Below are positions 9,480 through 18,024 of a DNA stretch of 64,000 nt, piece by piece; within the stretch, counting starts at the first letter, position 1, and each line of letters starts with the position of its first letter. Source of the DNA: Lysobacter arenosi (GTDB lineage: Bacteria; Pseudomonadota; Gammaproteobacteria; Xanthomonadales; Xanthomonadaceae); assembly GCF_016613475.2 (NCBI RefSeq), contig NZ_CP071517.1, positions 62,001-126,000 of the forward strand, given 5' to 3'. The notes beneath the pieces are model-generated. The model did no database searches, was not told where the DNA came from, and saw only the letters and a list, made by a program, of their open reading frames with translations. The position numbers were made by a program, and so were the translations under genes.

Positions 9480-10444
9480 GCCTGCAGCAACTCCGCGAAC
9501 GCCGGTGTCATGCGCTCGTCCTGGCCTCCGCTGGCGGACACGACGAATCGCGCTGCCAGATCGTGCCTGCACGCGAATGCGTGACCATCTTCTGCGCCCA
9601 TCACCGTCAGCGCCGTGGCCCAGCCGTCGGCGAGCATGGCGCTGGCGGCGGCCACGGTAACCGCGGCCGGGGCGCCCAGTGCCGGGCGACCACTGCGCGG
9701 GTCGATGGTATGGCTGTAGCGCTGGCCGTCGCGTTCGACACGGTGCCAACGATCGCCCGAAGTCGCCACGGCCAGCCCGTCCAGATCGATCACGCGCGCC
9801 TGGTTGTCGTCATCCTCGTCGCCGGAACAGGCCTCGACGATCACGCGCCACGGCGTTCCATCGGGCTTGCGGCCGCGTCCGTACAGCTCGCCACCGACTT
9901 CGACCAGTGCGCTGTCGATGCCGTCGGACTGCAACTGCGCGGCCACCGCATCGACGGCGAAGCCCTTGGCGATCGCGCACAGATCCAGCTGCGTACCGCC
10001 CGGCTGCAATACACGGCGCGTCTGCGCGTCGACGACCAGGCGCTGCCAGCCGACCGAGTCGAGCACGTCCGCCGGCACGTCCTGCGGCATGTCACGGCGA
10101 CCGGAGGGACCGAAGCCCCAGGCATCGGCGATGGCGCCAACGGTCGGGTCGTACGCGCCGTCGCTGGCGCGTGCGATATCGAGCGCACATGTCAGCACCG
10201 TCCAGAAGTCGTCGCGCAGCGGGTGCCAGCTTCCGGCCGCGGCGGCATTGAAGCGGCTCAGGTCGGAGTGGGCGGTCCAGTTGCTCATCTGTGCGATCAC
10301 GTCATCCAGTCGTGCCTGGATGCGTGAGTGCAACGCGTGCAGGTCGGTGTGCGGGCGCGCGACCAGCTTCACCGACCAGGTGGTTCCCATGGTGGCGCCG
10401 CCGAGGATGTCGACGGCACCACGATCGTTGCCTGCAGCTTGCAT
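9476..10444 (-). CDS. apbE: FAD:protein FMN transferase (ApbE family)
   Basis: Transfers FMN from FAD to a Thr/Ser of target proteins, normally in the periplasm. The 322-residue product has the ApbE hallmarks ATMGTTWSV near the N-terminus, FNAAAAGSW, DPTVGAIADAWGF, LDLCAIAKGFAVDAV, GGELYGRG, and SHTIDPRSGRPA with VAAASAMLADGWATA (Mg/FAD site). Oddly, no signal peptide or lipobox precedes the domain. There is also no ATG, GTG or TTG upstream in frame before a stop, so export is not explained by this reading. Genes on both sides are close (31 bp upstream, overlapping downstream). The best candidate target in the operon is the DUF2271 protein. Confidence 0.92.
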   Translation of the reverse strand: MQAAGNDRGAVDILGGATMGTTWSVKLVARPHTDLHALHSRIQARLDDVIAQMSNWTAHSDLSRFNAAAAGSWHPLRDDFWTVLTCALDIARASDGAYDPTVGAIADAWGFGPSGRRDMPQDVPADVLDSVGWQRLVVDAQTRRVLQPGGTQLDLCAIAKGFAVDAVAAQLQSDGIDSALVEVGGELYGRGRKPDGTPWRVIVEACSGDEDDDNQARVIDLDGLAVATSGDRWHRVERDGQRYSHTIDPRSGRPALGAPAAVTVAAASAMLADGWATALTVMGAEDGHAFACRHDLAARFVVSASGGQDERMTPAFAELLQA

Positions 10445-10475
10445 CGCGCTTGCTTCTTCGTCCTGCGTCGTCGCC

Positions 10476-11285
10476 TTACTGCGGCAGCACTTCCAGCGTG
10501 GCGACGTAACCGATGCGACGCTGCTTGGCCTGCGGCACCGTCGTCTTCTTGTCCTCGCTGGTGGCTTCCAGCCAGTACATGCCGGCTTCCGGCCAGGTCA
10601 CGGTGAACTCGCCCTTCGCGTCGGTCTTGACCTTGATCTCGTCCTGCGCGTTGCGGTAACGCGTGTTGCCGCGGACGATCTCGACATCGATGCCGGCCGC
10701 CGGCTTGCCGTCGACCTGCATGCGGAACTTCGCTTCGTCACCGGCGAACAGGTCGTTGGGATGCGTCACCGGCACCAGCTCCAGGCCCTTGCCGCTGGGC
10801 TTGAGCGCGGTGTCGTTGGGCGAGCCGTTGGTGACGAAGGTTTCCACGCGGCTGATCGACTGCGAGACCTGCAGGTTCTTCGCGCCCTTGGGCACTTCGG
10901 TGGCGAACGCCGCGGCAGTGCCGCGCCAGCGCTTGGGCTTGCCGTCTTCGTCCCACTGGCCGACCACGTAGTCGTTGAGCACGCCGATCTTGTAGGTGCC
11001 GGTCTGCTTGAGCTCGACGTCGAACACCGTGCGGTACTTGCCGGTGGCGCTGTTCTGCGCGGCGACCTGGCTGCCGTCGGGCGCGGTGATGGCGAGGTTG
11101 TCGGTCTTCAGCGGCACATGGTTGAAGTAGAACAGGTCGTTGGACACCGCTGCATCGACGGTCACCCACGGGTTGTTGCCGGCGAGCACCGTCTGCGACG
11201 GCTGCAGCCATGCCTTGTGGGCCTGCGCGGCCAGCGGCAGGGAAAGTGCGAGTGCGAGTGCGGCGAACTTGAGGGTCTGCTTCAT
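10476..11285 (-). CDS. DUF4198 periplasmic protein
   Basis: Exported protein of the DUF4198 family, which occurs beside metal and iron uptake genes; its molecular role is unsettled. The 269-residue precursor has a clear signal peptide ([22 protein letters not shown]). Cleavage after residue 22 would leave an N-terminal His (HKAWLQPSQ). A free N-terminal His can bind metal, so this is a plausible ligand. The rest is beta-rich, with a late Ig-like/carboxypeptidase-regulatory-like stretch ([22 protein letters not shown]). The ATG at 11285 is preferred to an upstream frame extension to 11342 because it places the signal peptide at the start. It lies within the TonB receptor/PiuC/ApbE operon. Confidence 0.85.
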   Translation of the reverse strand: MKQTLKFAALALALSLPLAAQAHKAWLQPSQTVLAGNNPWVTVDAAVSNDLFYFNHVPLKTDNLAITAPDGSQVAAQNSATGKYRTVFDVELKQTGTYKIGVLNDYVVGQWDEDGKPKRWRGTAAAFATEVPKGAKNLQVSQSISRVETFVTNGSPNDTALKPSGKGLELVPVTHPNDLFAGDEAKFRMQVDGKPAAGIDVEIVRGNTRYRNAQDEIKVKTDAKGEFTVTWPEAGMYWLEATSEDKKTTVPQAKQRRIGYVATLEVLPQ

Positions 11286-11342
11286 GGGGAACACTCCAGC
11301 GGATCGAATGGGGGTGGTGACTGCGCGCGGCTCAGTGGGCAA

Positions 11343-11852
11343 TCAGGGCTTGCTGGCCAGCGTGACCAGGCCGAGCTCGCTGCTGCCCTGCGCGCTGCCG
11401 TCGCTGGCGCCGCGCCACTTGAACGGAATCTTGAGAAGTTCGCGCCCGCCGACTTCGCGTGCGGCTTCCACCACCAGCGTGTAATCGCCAGCCGGCAGCG
11501 AGGCCAGCTCGGGGTGGCGATCGGTGAACTGCAACGCGTGCTTGCCGACCGGACGGGTCGGACCGGTGACGCCGTCGACCGGCACCTTCAGGGTGCGGCC
11601 GCTGCGCCGCCACCACTGGCGCAGGTCCGGCAGCCACTTGGTGCCGGCGCCTTCATTGGTCGCCTTCTGCTGGTACCAGACAGCGAGATTGGCGGCCGCC
11701 TTCTGATCCGGTCCCTCGACCCAGATCGCCACGTACGGCCGGTGGTACTCGGCGACGTTGAGCTGCGGGATCTGCAGGTTGAGGTTGATCTCCGCCGAAT
11801 AGGCAGGCAGGGCGAGCAGGCCGCTCAGCGCAATGGTCAGTTGGACACGCAT
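11343..11852 (-). CDS. DUF2271 periplasmic protein with a possible flavinylation motif
   Basis: A 169-residue exported protein (signal peptide about 1-20, ALSGLLALPAYSA) of the DUF2271 family. Residues 93-99 read DGVTGPT, close to the ApbE recognition pattern in which an Asp is followed by a Ser/Thr-Gly-Ala-Thr-type loop and FMN is attached to the final Thr. Here Pro replaces the usual Ala, and T99 would be the acceptor. Together with ApbE and a membrane flavoreductase in the same operon, this makes it the most likely covalent-FMN electron carrier of the locus. The motif is seen directly; the modification is inference. A conserved WLPDLRQWWRRSG stretch precedes the motif. Confidence 0.82.
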   Translation of the reverse strand: MRVQLTIALSGLLALPAYSAEINLNLQIPQLNVAEYHRPYVAIWVEGPDQKAAANLAVWYQQKATNEGAGTKWLPDLRQWWRRSGRTLKVPVDGVTGPTRPVGKHALQFTDRHPELASLPAGDYTLVVEAAREVGGRELLKIPFKWRGASDGSAQGSSELGLVTLASKP

Positions 11853-11885
11853 GGGATCTCCGGGGGAGGCGGTGTGACGGTCGAA

Positions 11886-12530
11886 TCAGTGGATGAAAAG
11901 CAATGCCAGCAGCAGCGGCACCACCAGGCCCAGCACCACGTAGGGCCAGGTCGAAGGCCGCTGGCGCGCGTGCATCTGCAGCAGGAACAGGCCGGTGATG
12001 CAGAACACCAGGCAGGCGATGGCGAAGATGTCGATGAACCAGCGCCATGCGGCGCCGGCGTTGCGACCCTTGTGCAGGTCGTTGAGGTAAGCGATCCAGC
12101 CGCGCGAGGTGCGCTCGTATTCGACCGCGCCGGTAGCGCGATCGATGCTCAACCAGGCATCGCCGCCGGGACGCGGCAGCGACAGGTAGACCTCCTGCTC
12201 CGACCATTCCGCCGGCTGCTCGCCGATGGCAACCGGCAGCACGTCGTTGAGCCAGTCGCTGACGCTGCCAGGCAACGGCGCGCTGCCTTCCTCGCGCTTG
12301 CCCAGCGCCTTCAACATCGAAGCCGGCATGTCGACCGTGCGGTTGAGCGTCTGCGGCTTGGCCTCGATGACGCTGGAGTGATTCAGGGTGATGCCGGTGA
12401 CGGAGAACAGCAGCATCGCCACCAGGCACACCGCCGAGCTGATCCAGTGCCACTGGTGCAGCGTGCGCAGCCAGAAGCCGCGGCGCTGCTGGCGTGCGGC
12501 GATGTCGGGCGCGGCGGAGGAGGCGCTCAT
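11886..12530 (-). CDS. PepSY-associated transmembrane protein
   Basis: Inner-membrane protein of the PepSY_TM type, a family linked to periplasmic iron and ferric-siderophore reduction. The 214-residue product has membrane segments near residues 31-49, 163-184 and 193-212, enclosing a periplasmic PepSY-like portion ([32 protein letters not shown]). Histidines near the membrane (HQWHW at about 25-29, TLNHSS, NDLHKGR) are candidate heme ligands. It sits 4 bp after the dioxygenase gene and 33 bp before DUF2271. In this operon it is the natural candidate to carry electrons across the membrane from the flavoreductase. Family call good, electron role inferred. Confidence 0.82.
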   Translation of the reverse strand: MSASSAAPDIAARQQRRGFWLRTLHQWHWISSAVCLVAMLLFSVTGITLNHSSVIEAKPQTLNRTVDMPASMLKALGKREEGSAPLPGSVSDWLNDVLPVAIGEQPAEWSEQEVYLSLPRPGGDAWLSIDRATGAVEYERTSRGWIAYLNDLHKGRNAGAAWRWFIDIFAIACLVFCITGLFLLQMHARQRPSTWPYVVLGLVVPLLLALLFIH

Positions 12531-12534
12531 CGTC

Positions 12535-13221
12535 TCAGGTCTCTGCCCAGCGCCGCAGCAGGTTGTGGTAGACGCCGGTCAGCTGCACGAGGGCAGGGTG
12601 ATCGGGAACGTCCTGGGTCAGGCGCCGGATCGATACGTCCAGGTCGAACATCAGCCGGCGCTGCGCGTCCTCGCGCAGCAGGCTCTGGATCCAGAAGAAC
12701 GAGGCGATGCGCTCGCCACGCGTCACGGGCGTGACCCGGTGCAGGCTCGTGCCCGGGTAGAGCACCATGTCGCCGGCACGCAACTTCACCTGCTGCACGC
12801 CGTAGGTGTCCTCGATGATCAGTTCGCCGCCGTCATAGTCTTCCGGCGCGCTGAGGAAGAGCGTGGCCGACAGGTCGGTGCGGACCGGTTCGGCGCCACC
12901 GCTGCTGCGGTCGTAGCGCACCGCGTTGTCGACGTGGAAGCCGAACGACTGGCCACCGCTGTAGCGGTTGAACAACGGCGGGTAGATCCGCTGCGGCAGC
13001 GCCGCGGAGAAGAACGTCGAGTTGCGTGCCAGCGCTTCCAGCACCAGCGCGCCGAGTTCGCGCGCGACCGGATCGTTCTCCGGCAACTGCGTGTTGTCCT
13101 TGGCCTGCGCCGACTGGTAGCCGGCGGTGATGCGACCGTCGGCCCAGCCGGCCTGCGCCAGCCGTGCGCGGCAATGCGCGACCTGATCGGCGGTGAGGAC
13201 TTGCGGGACCTGCAGCAACAT
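12535..13221 (-). CDS. Fe(II)/2-oxoglutarate-dependent dioxygenase, PiuC-like
   Basis: PKHD-type hydroxylase, a 2OG-Fe(II) oxygenase commonly encoded next to siderophore TonB receptors and Fur-regulated. The 228-residue protein has the iron triad as FHVDNA (HxD) and a distal His in [22 protein letters not shown], the Arg there being the usual 2-oxoglutarate ligand. Length matches the PiuC/YbiX family. A good GAAGGAG ribosome site precedes the ATG. The upstream neighbour is the TonB receptor (95 bp away, with a 10-bp palindrome in the gap) and the downstream neighbour is the PepSY gene. The physiological substrate is unknown. Confidence 0.9.
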   Translation of the reverse strand: MLLQVPQVLTADQVAHCRARLAQAGWADGRITAGYQSAQAKDNTQLPENDPVARELGALVLEALARNSTFFSAALPQRIYPPLFNRYSGGQSFGFHVDNAVRYDRSSGGAEPVRTDLSATLFLSAPEDYDGGELIIEDTYGVQQVKLRAGDMVLYPGTSLHRVTPVTRGERIASFFWIQSLLREDAQRRLMFDLDVSIRRLTQDVPDHPALVQLTGVYHNLLRRWAET

Positions 13222-13242
13222 CGGCTAGCTCCTTCAATGCGA

Positions 13243-13264
13243 CCGCCCGGCCAGGGCCGGGCGG
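13243..13264. repeat. 10-bp perfect palindrome between TonB receptor and piuC-like gene
   Basis: CCGCCCGGCC and GGCCGGGCGG are separated by two bases in the 95-bp gap inside the iron operon. No U-tract follows in the direction of transcription. It therefore looks more like an mRNA-stabilising or attenuating hairpin than a simple terminator. It could set receptor expression above that of the distal genes. Confidence 0.55.
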
Positions 13265-13316
13265 CGCGGCGGACCCGTGAGGGCGGCCCCGTCAGGGCAC
13301 ACCCGTCCGGGACGGA

Positions 13317-15671
13317 TTAGAACCTGTAGGCGGCACTCAATACCACCGAGCGGGTATCGCCCGGCGTCGACCAGCCATTGTTGCGGACGCGGGTGTAGTA
13401 CTCCTTGTCGAACAGGTTGTTGGCATTGAGCTGCAGGCTCAGGCGCTCGTTGATGTCATAGCCGACCATCGCCCGGTGGGTGGTGTAGCCCTTGATGTCG
13501 CCGGCATTGGCGCCGACGCCGGTGTAGTACTCGTAGCCGCTCTGGTAGGTGATGCCGTAACCGAAGGTCCACTGGCTGAGGTCGTAGGTCGTCCACAGGC
13601 TGCCCGAGCGCTCGGGCGTGCCGCTGATCGGACGGCCCTCGAGCGGGTCGGGATTGGCCGCAGTGTTGCCGCAGGCGGTGCTCGGGTTGGCTATGCAGTT
13701 GTCGGAGACACCCTGCAGCACTTCGCTGTCGAGCCAGGTGACGTTGGCGAAGATCGACCAGTCATGCGTGATCTGGCCGGCGACGCCGAGGGTGACACCG
13801 TCCACGCGCGCTTCGCCATCGAGCTGCTGCTCGCCGCTGGGGTTGAGCGGATTGCCCGGGTCGGCGACCTTGAACTCCTCGCGATCGTTGCGGAACACCG
13901 ACGCCGTCAGCGCCAGGCGGCTGCCGATGTCCCACTTGGTGCCGATCTCGTAGTTGACCGCGGTTTCCGGGTCGACGTTGCAGTTGGCGGTGCCGGTGGT
14001 GCTGGTCAGCGTGCACGAGCCGTTGACCGAGGCCTTCGACGGCGTCTTGCTGTTGGAGTACGACACGTAGATCGTGCCGTTCTCGCGCGGCTTGTAGACC
14101 AGGCCGGCGCGGTAGGAGAACAGATCATCCTCGTTGGCGGCCACGGGCGCGCGGCCGAGGACCGCGCCGATGTTGGTGTTGTCCGGACGCGGGTTGGCCG
14201 CCGTCGGCGCGGTGTAGGTCTTGATGTTCCAGATGGCGCTGTCGCCCTCGTTGTGCTCGTAGCGGGCGCCGAGGTTCAGCATCCACTGCTCGTTGAACTC
14301 GAGCGTGTCGAACACGTAGATGGCCTGGTTGTCCTGGGTGCCTTCGGTGCGGCCGACCAGGAACGGATTGATCGGGCCGGTCCACAGCGAGTCGGGGTTG
14401 GTCAGGCTCATGATCGGCGGGGTCACCGGTGTGCCGTCCGGGGTGCGCAGCAGGTTGACCGTGTCGAGGTCGAAGCTTTCGTGCGAGAACGAGATGCCGG
14501 CGACCAGGGAGTGCTGGACCGAACCGGTGGCGAAGCGCGAGGTCAGGTCGGTCTGGCTGATGGCGATGCCGTTGCGGGTGTCGCGCGAATGGCCGCGCGG
14601 ACCGCTGGGCTGGTAAGTGTTGGGCGTGAGCGGACGCGGGCAGGCCAGGCCGGTGGCGGCGTTGATGCCGCCTTCCAGGCACCAGGTGCCCTGCGGCGCA
14701 TCGACCACGGAGAGCTGGTCGACCTGCTGGAACCGGGCCAGGCTGCGCAGCGTCATGCGGTCGCTGAAGTCGTGTTCGAACACGCCGGTGAGCATGTCGA
14801 CATCGATCTCCTGCTTGTCGATGTTGCGGTAGCCGTAGTAGTTGGACGGGTCGACGCCCGGCAGCGGACCGCCGAAGGCGCTGAAGTAGGGCACGCCGTA
14901 CTGCGGGACGTTGTCGTCGCTCTGGTGGAAGTAGCTGACGGTGAAGCGGGTGTCGCTGCCCAGGCCGAAGGCCAGCGACGGGGCGATGCCCCAGCGCTCG
15001 AAGGTCTCGACATCGCGGCCGGGCGCGTCGTTCTGGTGGACCATCGCGTTGACGCGGAAGGCGGTGCCGTTGTCGAAATCGGTGTTGCTGTCGAGGGTGA
15101 CGCGACCGTAGCTGTCGGTGCCGGCACCGGCCTGCAGCACGGTGAAATCACCCGCGCGCGCGGCCTTGCTGACCAGGTTGATGTTGCCGCCGACCGAGCC
15201 GGCGCCGGAATACACCGAGTTGGAACCGTTGATCAGTTCGATCGCATCGAGGTTGAAGCTGTCGGTGCGGGTGTACTGGGCGCTGTCGCGGACGTTGTCG
15301 GTGGTGATGTCGCTGTTGGCGTTGAAGCCGCGCAGGATGATGCTGTCGCCGTAACCGCCGCCGCCTTCGCCGGCACCGAAGGTGATGCCCGGCAGGGTGG
15401 ACAGGACGTCGCGCAGGCCGATCAGGTTCTGCTGGTCCATCACGTCCTTGGTGACGACCGTAATGGTTTGCGGCGTGTCGAGCAGCGGCTCGGTGTACTT
15501 CACCGACGAGGGCTTATCGACGTACTGGCCATGCACTTCGATCTTGTCGAGGTCCTTCGCTTGCGGCTCGCCGGCCGGGTCAGCCAGCACGGGGGAGGAG
15601 ACGACCAGGGCGGTGATGGCCATGGCGACTGCGCCGGCGAGCGGCGAAACGGCGAACTTCCTGTTGTACAT
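13317..15671 (-). CDS. TonB-dependent siderophore receptor (catecholate, Fiu-like)
   Basis: Outer-membrane gated porin for ferric siderophores, energised by TonB. The 784-residue precursor has a signal peptide (about 1-30, ALVVSSPVLA). It has a TonB-box/plug region starting around DKIEVHGQY and DTPQTITVVTKDVMDQQ, the plug motif GDSIILRGFNANSDITTDNVRD, and a 22-strand barrel ending in the C-terminal Phe (LSAAYRF). The last third has DPETAVNYEIGTKWD and NNLFDKEYYTRV, typical of the siderophore receptor family. The ATG at 15671 is chosen because an upstream extension to 16091 has no signal peptide at its start. A Fur-like box lies about 50 bp upstream. It heads the operon. Confidence 0.92.
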   Translation of the reverse strand: MYNRKFAVSPLAGAVAMAITALVVSSPVLADPAGEPQAKDLDKIEVHGQYVDKPSSVKYTEPLLDTPQTITVVTKDVMDQQNLIGLRDVLSTLPGITFGAGEGGGGYGDSIILRGFNANSDITTDNVRDSAQYTRTDSFNLDAIELINGSNSVYSGAGSVGGNINLVSKAARAGDFTVLQAGAGTDSYGRVTLDSNTDFDNGTAFRVNAMVHQNDAPGRDVETFERWGIAPSLAFGLGSDTRFTVSYFHQSDDNVPQYGVPYFSAFGGPLPGVDPSNYYGYRNIDKQEIDVDMLTGVFEHDFSDRMTLRSLARFQQVDQLSVVDAPQGTWCLEGGINAATGLACPRPLTPNTYQPSGPRGHSRDTRNGIAISQTDLTSRFATGSVQHSLVAGISFSHESFDLDTVNLLRTPDGTPVTPPIMSLTNPDSLWTGPINPFLVGRTEGTQDNQAIYVFDTLEFNEQWMLNLGARYEHNEGDSAIWNIKTYTAPTAANPRPDNTNIGAVLGRAPVAANEDDLFSYRAGLVYKPRENGTIYVSYSNSKTPSKASVNGSCTLTSTTGTANCNVDPETAVNYEIGTKWDIGSRLALTASVFRNDREEFKVADPGNPLNPSGEQQLDGEARVDGVTLGVAGQITHDWSIFANVTWLDSEVLQGVSDNCIANPSTACGNTAANPDPLEGRPISGTPERSGSLWTTYDLSQWTFGYGITYQSGYEYYTGVGANAGDIKGYTTHRAMVGYDINERLSLQLNANNLFDKEYYTRVRNNGWSTPGDTRSVVLSAAYRF

Positions 15672-15717
15672 GGGGGATCCTGAGAGTCGGAGTGCGGCGC
15701 GCTGCCGCTGCGATCGA

Positions 15718-15745
15718 CAATGGTAATGAGAGCGATTCCCATTTG
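15718..15745 (-). promoter_or_regulatory. Fur box upstream of the TonB receptor operon
   Basis: The minus strand reads AATGGGAATCGCTCTCATTA, a close match to the AT-rich, hexamer-repeat Fur operator pattern (GATAATGATAATCATTATC type with GAGAAT/ATTCTC-like arms). It stands out in an otherwise GC-rich region, 50-75 bp before the receptor start codon. Regulation by Fur-iron repression is the natural reading. Confidence 0.75.
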
Positions 15746-15895
15746 CAACGAAAACTGAACGCGATTTCGGCCAGACGGTCGGCTTTGGGCCGTCCGGGCA
15801 GGGCAAACGCCATCGTTGGCTGAGGGGCGCGAGCCCCGGAGCCAGTCGGATCAGCCAGTCAACGCAGGGGATTTGAAGCAGTCGATCCGCGAGGC

Positions 15896-16219
15896 TCAGC
15901 CGCGGTCGTCGCGGGTCCAGATCCCGCCGTCCTCGACCTTGACCGGGAACTTCAGCACCGGTTCGTAGGCTGGCGCGCACAGCGGTCGGCCATCGCGCAC
16001 GTCGAACTTCGCGCCGTGCAGGACGCATTCGATCGTCGCCTCTTCGCCGTCGAAGGTGCCGGCGGACAGTTCGAAGTCCTCGTGCGAGCACTTGTCTTCG
16101 AGCGCGTAGTAATCGCCGTCGTAGTTGAGCACCAGGATCGGCGTATCGCCGTCCCAGGCAACGGTCGATTCGCCCGGAAGCAGCTGCGAGGTGGCGCAGA
16201 CGAATACCCAGTCGCTCAT
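15896..16219 (-). CDS. Rieske [2Fe-2S] ferredoxin-like protein of the suf operon
   Basis: A 107-residue soluble Rieske protein of the non-heme iron oxygenase ferredoxin type. The two cluster-binding motifs are CSHEDF (C-x-H, about residues 44-46) and CVLHGAKF (C-x-x-H, about 65-68), correctly spaced. It is the last gene of the suf operon, starting 3 bp after the GNAT gene. Its partner oxygenase is not in view. It may instead donate electrons within, or serve as a substrate of, Fe-S assembly. The same arrangement is usual in Xanthomonas-type genomes as I recall it. Confidence 0.88.
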   Translation of the reverse strand: MSDWVFVCATSQLLPGESTVAWDGDTPILVLNYDGDYYALEDKCSHEDFELSAGTFDGEEATIECVLHGAKFDVRDGRPLCAPAYEPVLKFPVKVEDGGIWTRDDRG

Positions 16220-16222
16220 GCC

Positions 16223-16792
16223 TTACAGCGCCTTTTCCAGGATCTCGAAACGCAGGTCGTCGCGCTTGGGTTCGCCGAAGCGCGCGTCGCCGTAGGGGAA
16301 CGGCTTCTTGATGCCGGTGCGGTGGTAGCCGCGGCGCTCGTAAAAGGCGATCAGCTCCTCACGCACGTCGATCACCGTCATGCGCATGGCGGCCATGCCC
16401 CAGTCCTCGCGGACCAGGCGCTCGGCCTCGTTGATGACGACCTTGCCGATGCCGCCGCCCTGCAGGGTCGGGTTGACCGAAAACATGCCGAAGTAGCCGG
16501 CGCCGTGCTCGACGGCGACGTGGGCGCAGGCGAGCAGTTCGCGGCGACCGTCGGCGGCATCGCGCTCGGCAATGAGGATCACGCTCCGCGGGCGATCGAT
16601 GCAGGCCTGGATGTCGTCGGCGCCGGTGCGGCGGCCGCCGAGCAGGTCGGCTTCGGTGGTCCAGCCCTGCTTGCTGGCATCGCCGCGGTAGGCCGACTCG
16701 ACCAGCGCGACCAGCGCGTCGATGTCGGCGTGGGTGGCGTGGCGGAACACGATGGCGGGCGCGGCGGCCGCCGAGGCTTGGAGGGCAGTCAT
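16223..16792 (-). CDS. GNAT family N-acetyltransferase
   Basis: Acetyl-CoA-dependent N-acetyltransferase of unknown substrate. The 189-residue product has the GNAT core: an N-terminal RHATHADIDALVALVESAYRG, a central beta-strand with GYFGMFSVNPTLQGGGIGKVVINEAE that contains the acetyl-CoA P-loop (Q-x-x-G-I-G-K), and a C-terminal ELIAFYERRGYHRTG motif. Its start overlaps the sufS stop (ATGA), placing it firmly within the suf operon between sufS and the Rieske gene. A link to Fe-S metabolism is suggested only by position. Confidence 0.88.
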   Translation of the reverse strand: MTALQASAAAAPAIVFRHATHADIDALVALVESAYRGDASKQGWTTEADLLGGRRTGADDIQACIDRPRSVILIAERDAADGRRELLACAHVAVEHGAGYFGMFSVNPTLQGGGIGKVVINEAERLVREDWGMAAMRMTVIDVREELIAFYERRGYHRTGIKKPFPYGDARFGEPKRDDLRFEILEKAL

Positions 16793-18024
16793 GCGAGCAG
16801 TTTACGTACCTTGCGCAGCGCCGCAACGAAGGCCTCGACCTCGTCGTGCGTGTTGTAGAAGGCCAGCGAGGCGCGGCAGGTCGCGGCGACGCCGAAGTGG
16901 TGCATCAGCGGATGCGCGCAATGGTGGCCGGAGCGGATCGCCACGCCTTCCAGGTCGAGCAGGGTGGCCAGGTCGTGCGCGTGCGCGCCCTCGACCAGGA
17001 AGCTGATCACCGCCGCCTTCTCCTTGGCCTCACCGAAGATGCGCAGGCCCTCGACCTTCGACAGCTCCTCGGTGGCATGGGCGAGCAACGCCTGCTCGCG
17101 CGCCTCGACGTTGTGCATGCCCAGCGACGACAGGTAGTCGACCGCCGCGCCGAGGCCGATGAAACCGGCGATGTTCGGCGTGCCGGCCTCGAACTTGTGC
17201 GGCGGGTCGTTGAAGACCGTGCCTTCGAAGCGCACTTCCTTGATCATCTCGCCGCCGCCGATGAACGGCGGCATCGCGGCCAGGTGCTCGCGACGCGCCC
17301 ACAGCGCGCCGGTGCCGGTCGGGCCGGACATCTTGTGGCCGGTGATGGCGTAGAAGTCGCAGCCGACCGCGGCGATGTCGAGCACGCGATGCGGCGCCGC
17401 CTGAGAACCGTCGACTACCGTGACGATGCCGCGCTTGCGGGCCTCGCGGCAGATCTCGCGCACCGGGTTGACGGTGCCCAGCACGTTGGAGACGTGGGCC
17501 AGCGACAGCAGCTTCACTTCCGGCGTGAGCAGCGCGTACAGGCGCTCGAGGTCGAGTTCACCGCGTTCGTTGAGCTCGGCGACCTTGATCGTGGCGCCGG
17601 TGCGCTGGGCCACCAGCTGCCACGGCACGATGTTGGCGTGGTGCTCCATGCGCGTGAGCACGATCGCATCGCCGGGCTGCAGACGCGGCAGCGCCCACGA
17701 ATAGGCGACCAGGTTCAGCGCGAACGTGGTGCCGCTGCACAGCACCAGTTCGTCGCCGCGCACGTTGAAGAACTTGGCCAGCTTGTTGCGCGCGCCCTCG
17801 TAGGCATCGGTCGCCTCGGTACCCAGTGCATGCACGGCGCGGCTGACATTGGCGTTGTGATGGCGGTAGAAGTCGTCGACCGCGGCGATCACGGTCTCCG
17901 GCTTCTGCCCGGTGTTGGCCGAGTCGAAGTAGATCAGCGGCTTGCCGTGGACCTGGCGGGTCAGCAGCGGGAAGTCGGCGCGGACCCGGGCCCAGTCGAT
18001 GGTGCTGTCGAGGGAGGCGTTCAT
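16789..18024 (-). CDS. sufS: Cysteine desulfurase SufS
   Basis: PLP-dependent enzyme that mobilises sulfur from cysteine as a persulfide for Fe-S assembly. The 411-residue product has the PLP lysine in ITGHKMSGPTGTG and the catalytic cysteine in the class II loop RSGHHCAHP near the C-terminus, with DGSQAAPH upstream. Its ATG overlaps the sufD stop. No sufE or sufU gene follows in this operon, so the sulfur acceptor protein must be encoded elsewhere. Confidence 0.95.
   Translation of the reverse strand: MNASLDSTIDWARVRADFPLLTRQVHGKPLIYFDSANTGQKPETVIAAVDDFYRHHNANVSRAVHALGTEATDAYEGARNKLAKFFNVRGDELVLCSGTTFALNLVAYSWALPRLQPGDAIVLTRMEHHANIVPWQLVAQRTGATIKVAELNERGELDLERLYALLTPEVKLLSLAHVSNVLGTVNPVREICREARKRGIVTVVDGSQAAPHRVLDIAAVGCDFYAITGHKMSGPTGTGALWARREHLAAMPPFIGGGEMIKEVRFEGTVFNDPPHKFEAGTPNIAGFIGLGAAVDYLSSLGMHNVEAREQALLAHATEELSKVEGLRIFGEAKEKAAVISFLVEGAHAHDLATLLDLEGVAIRSGHHCAHPLMHHFGVAATCRASLAFYNTHDEVEAFVAALRKVRKLLA

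Noticed and set aside
9804..12734. 976-residue plus-strand ORF across ApbE, DUF4198, DUF2271 and PepSY genes
   Set aside because: It runs antisense through four recognised genes and has low-complexity Arg/Gly/Gln composition.
13476..15683. 735-residue plus-strand ORF opposite the TonB receptor
   Set aside because: Mirror frame of a convincing receptor gene; no motif and a repetitive Val/Gly/Asp composition.
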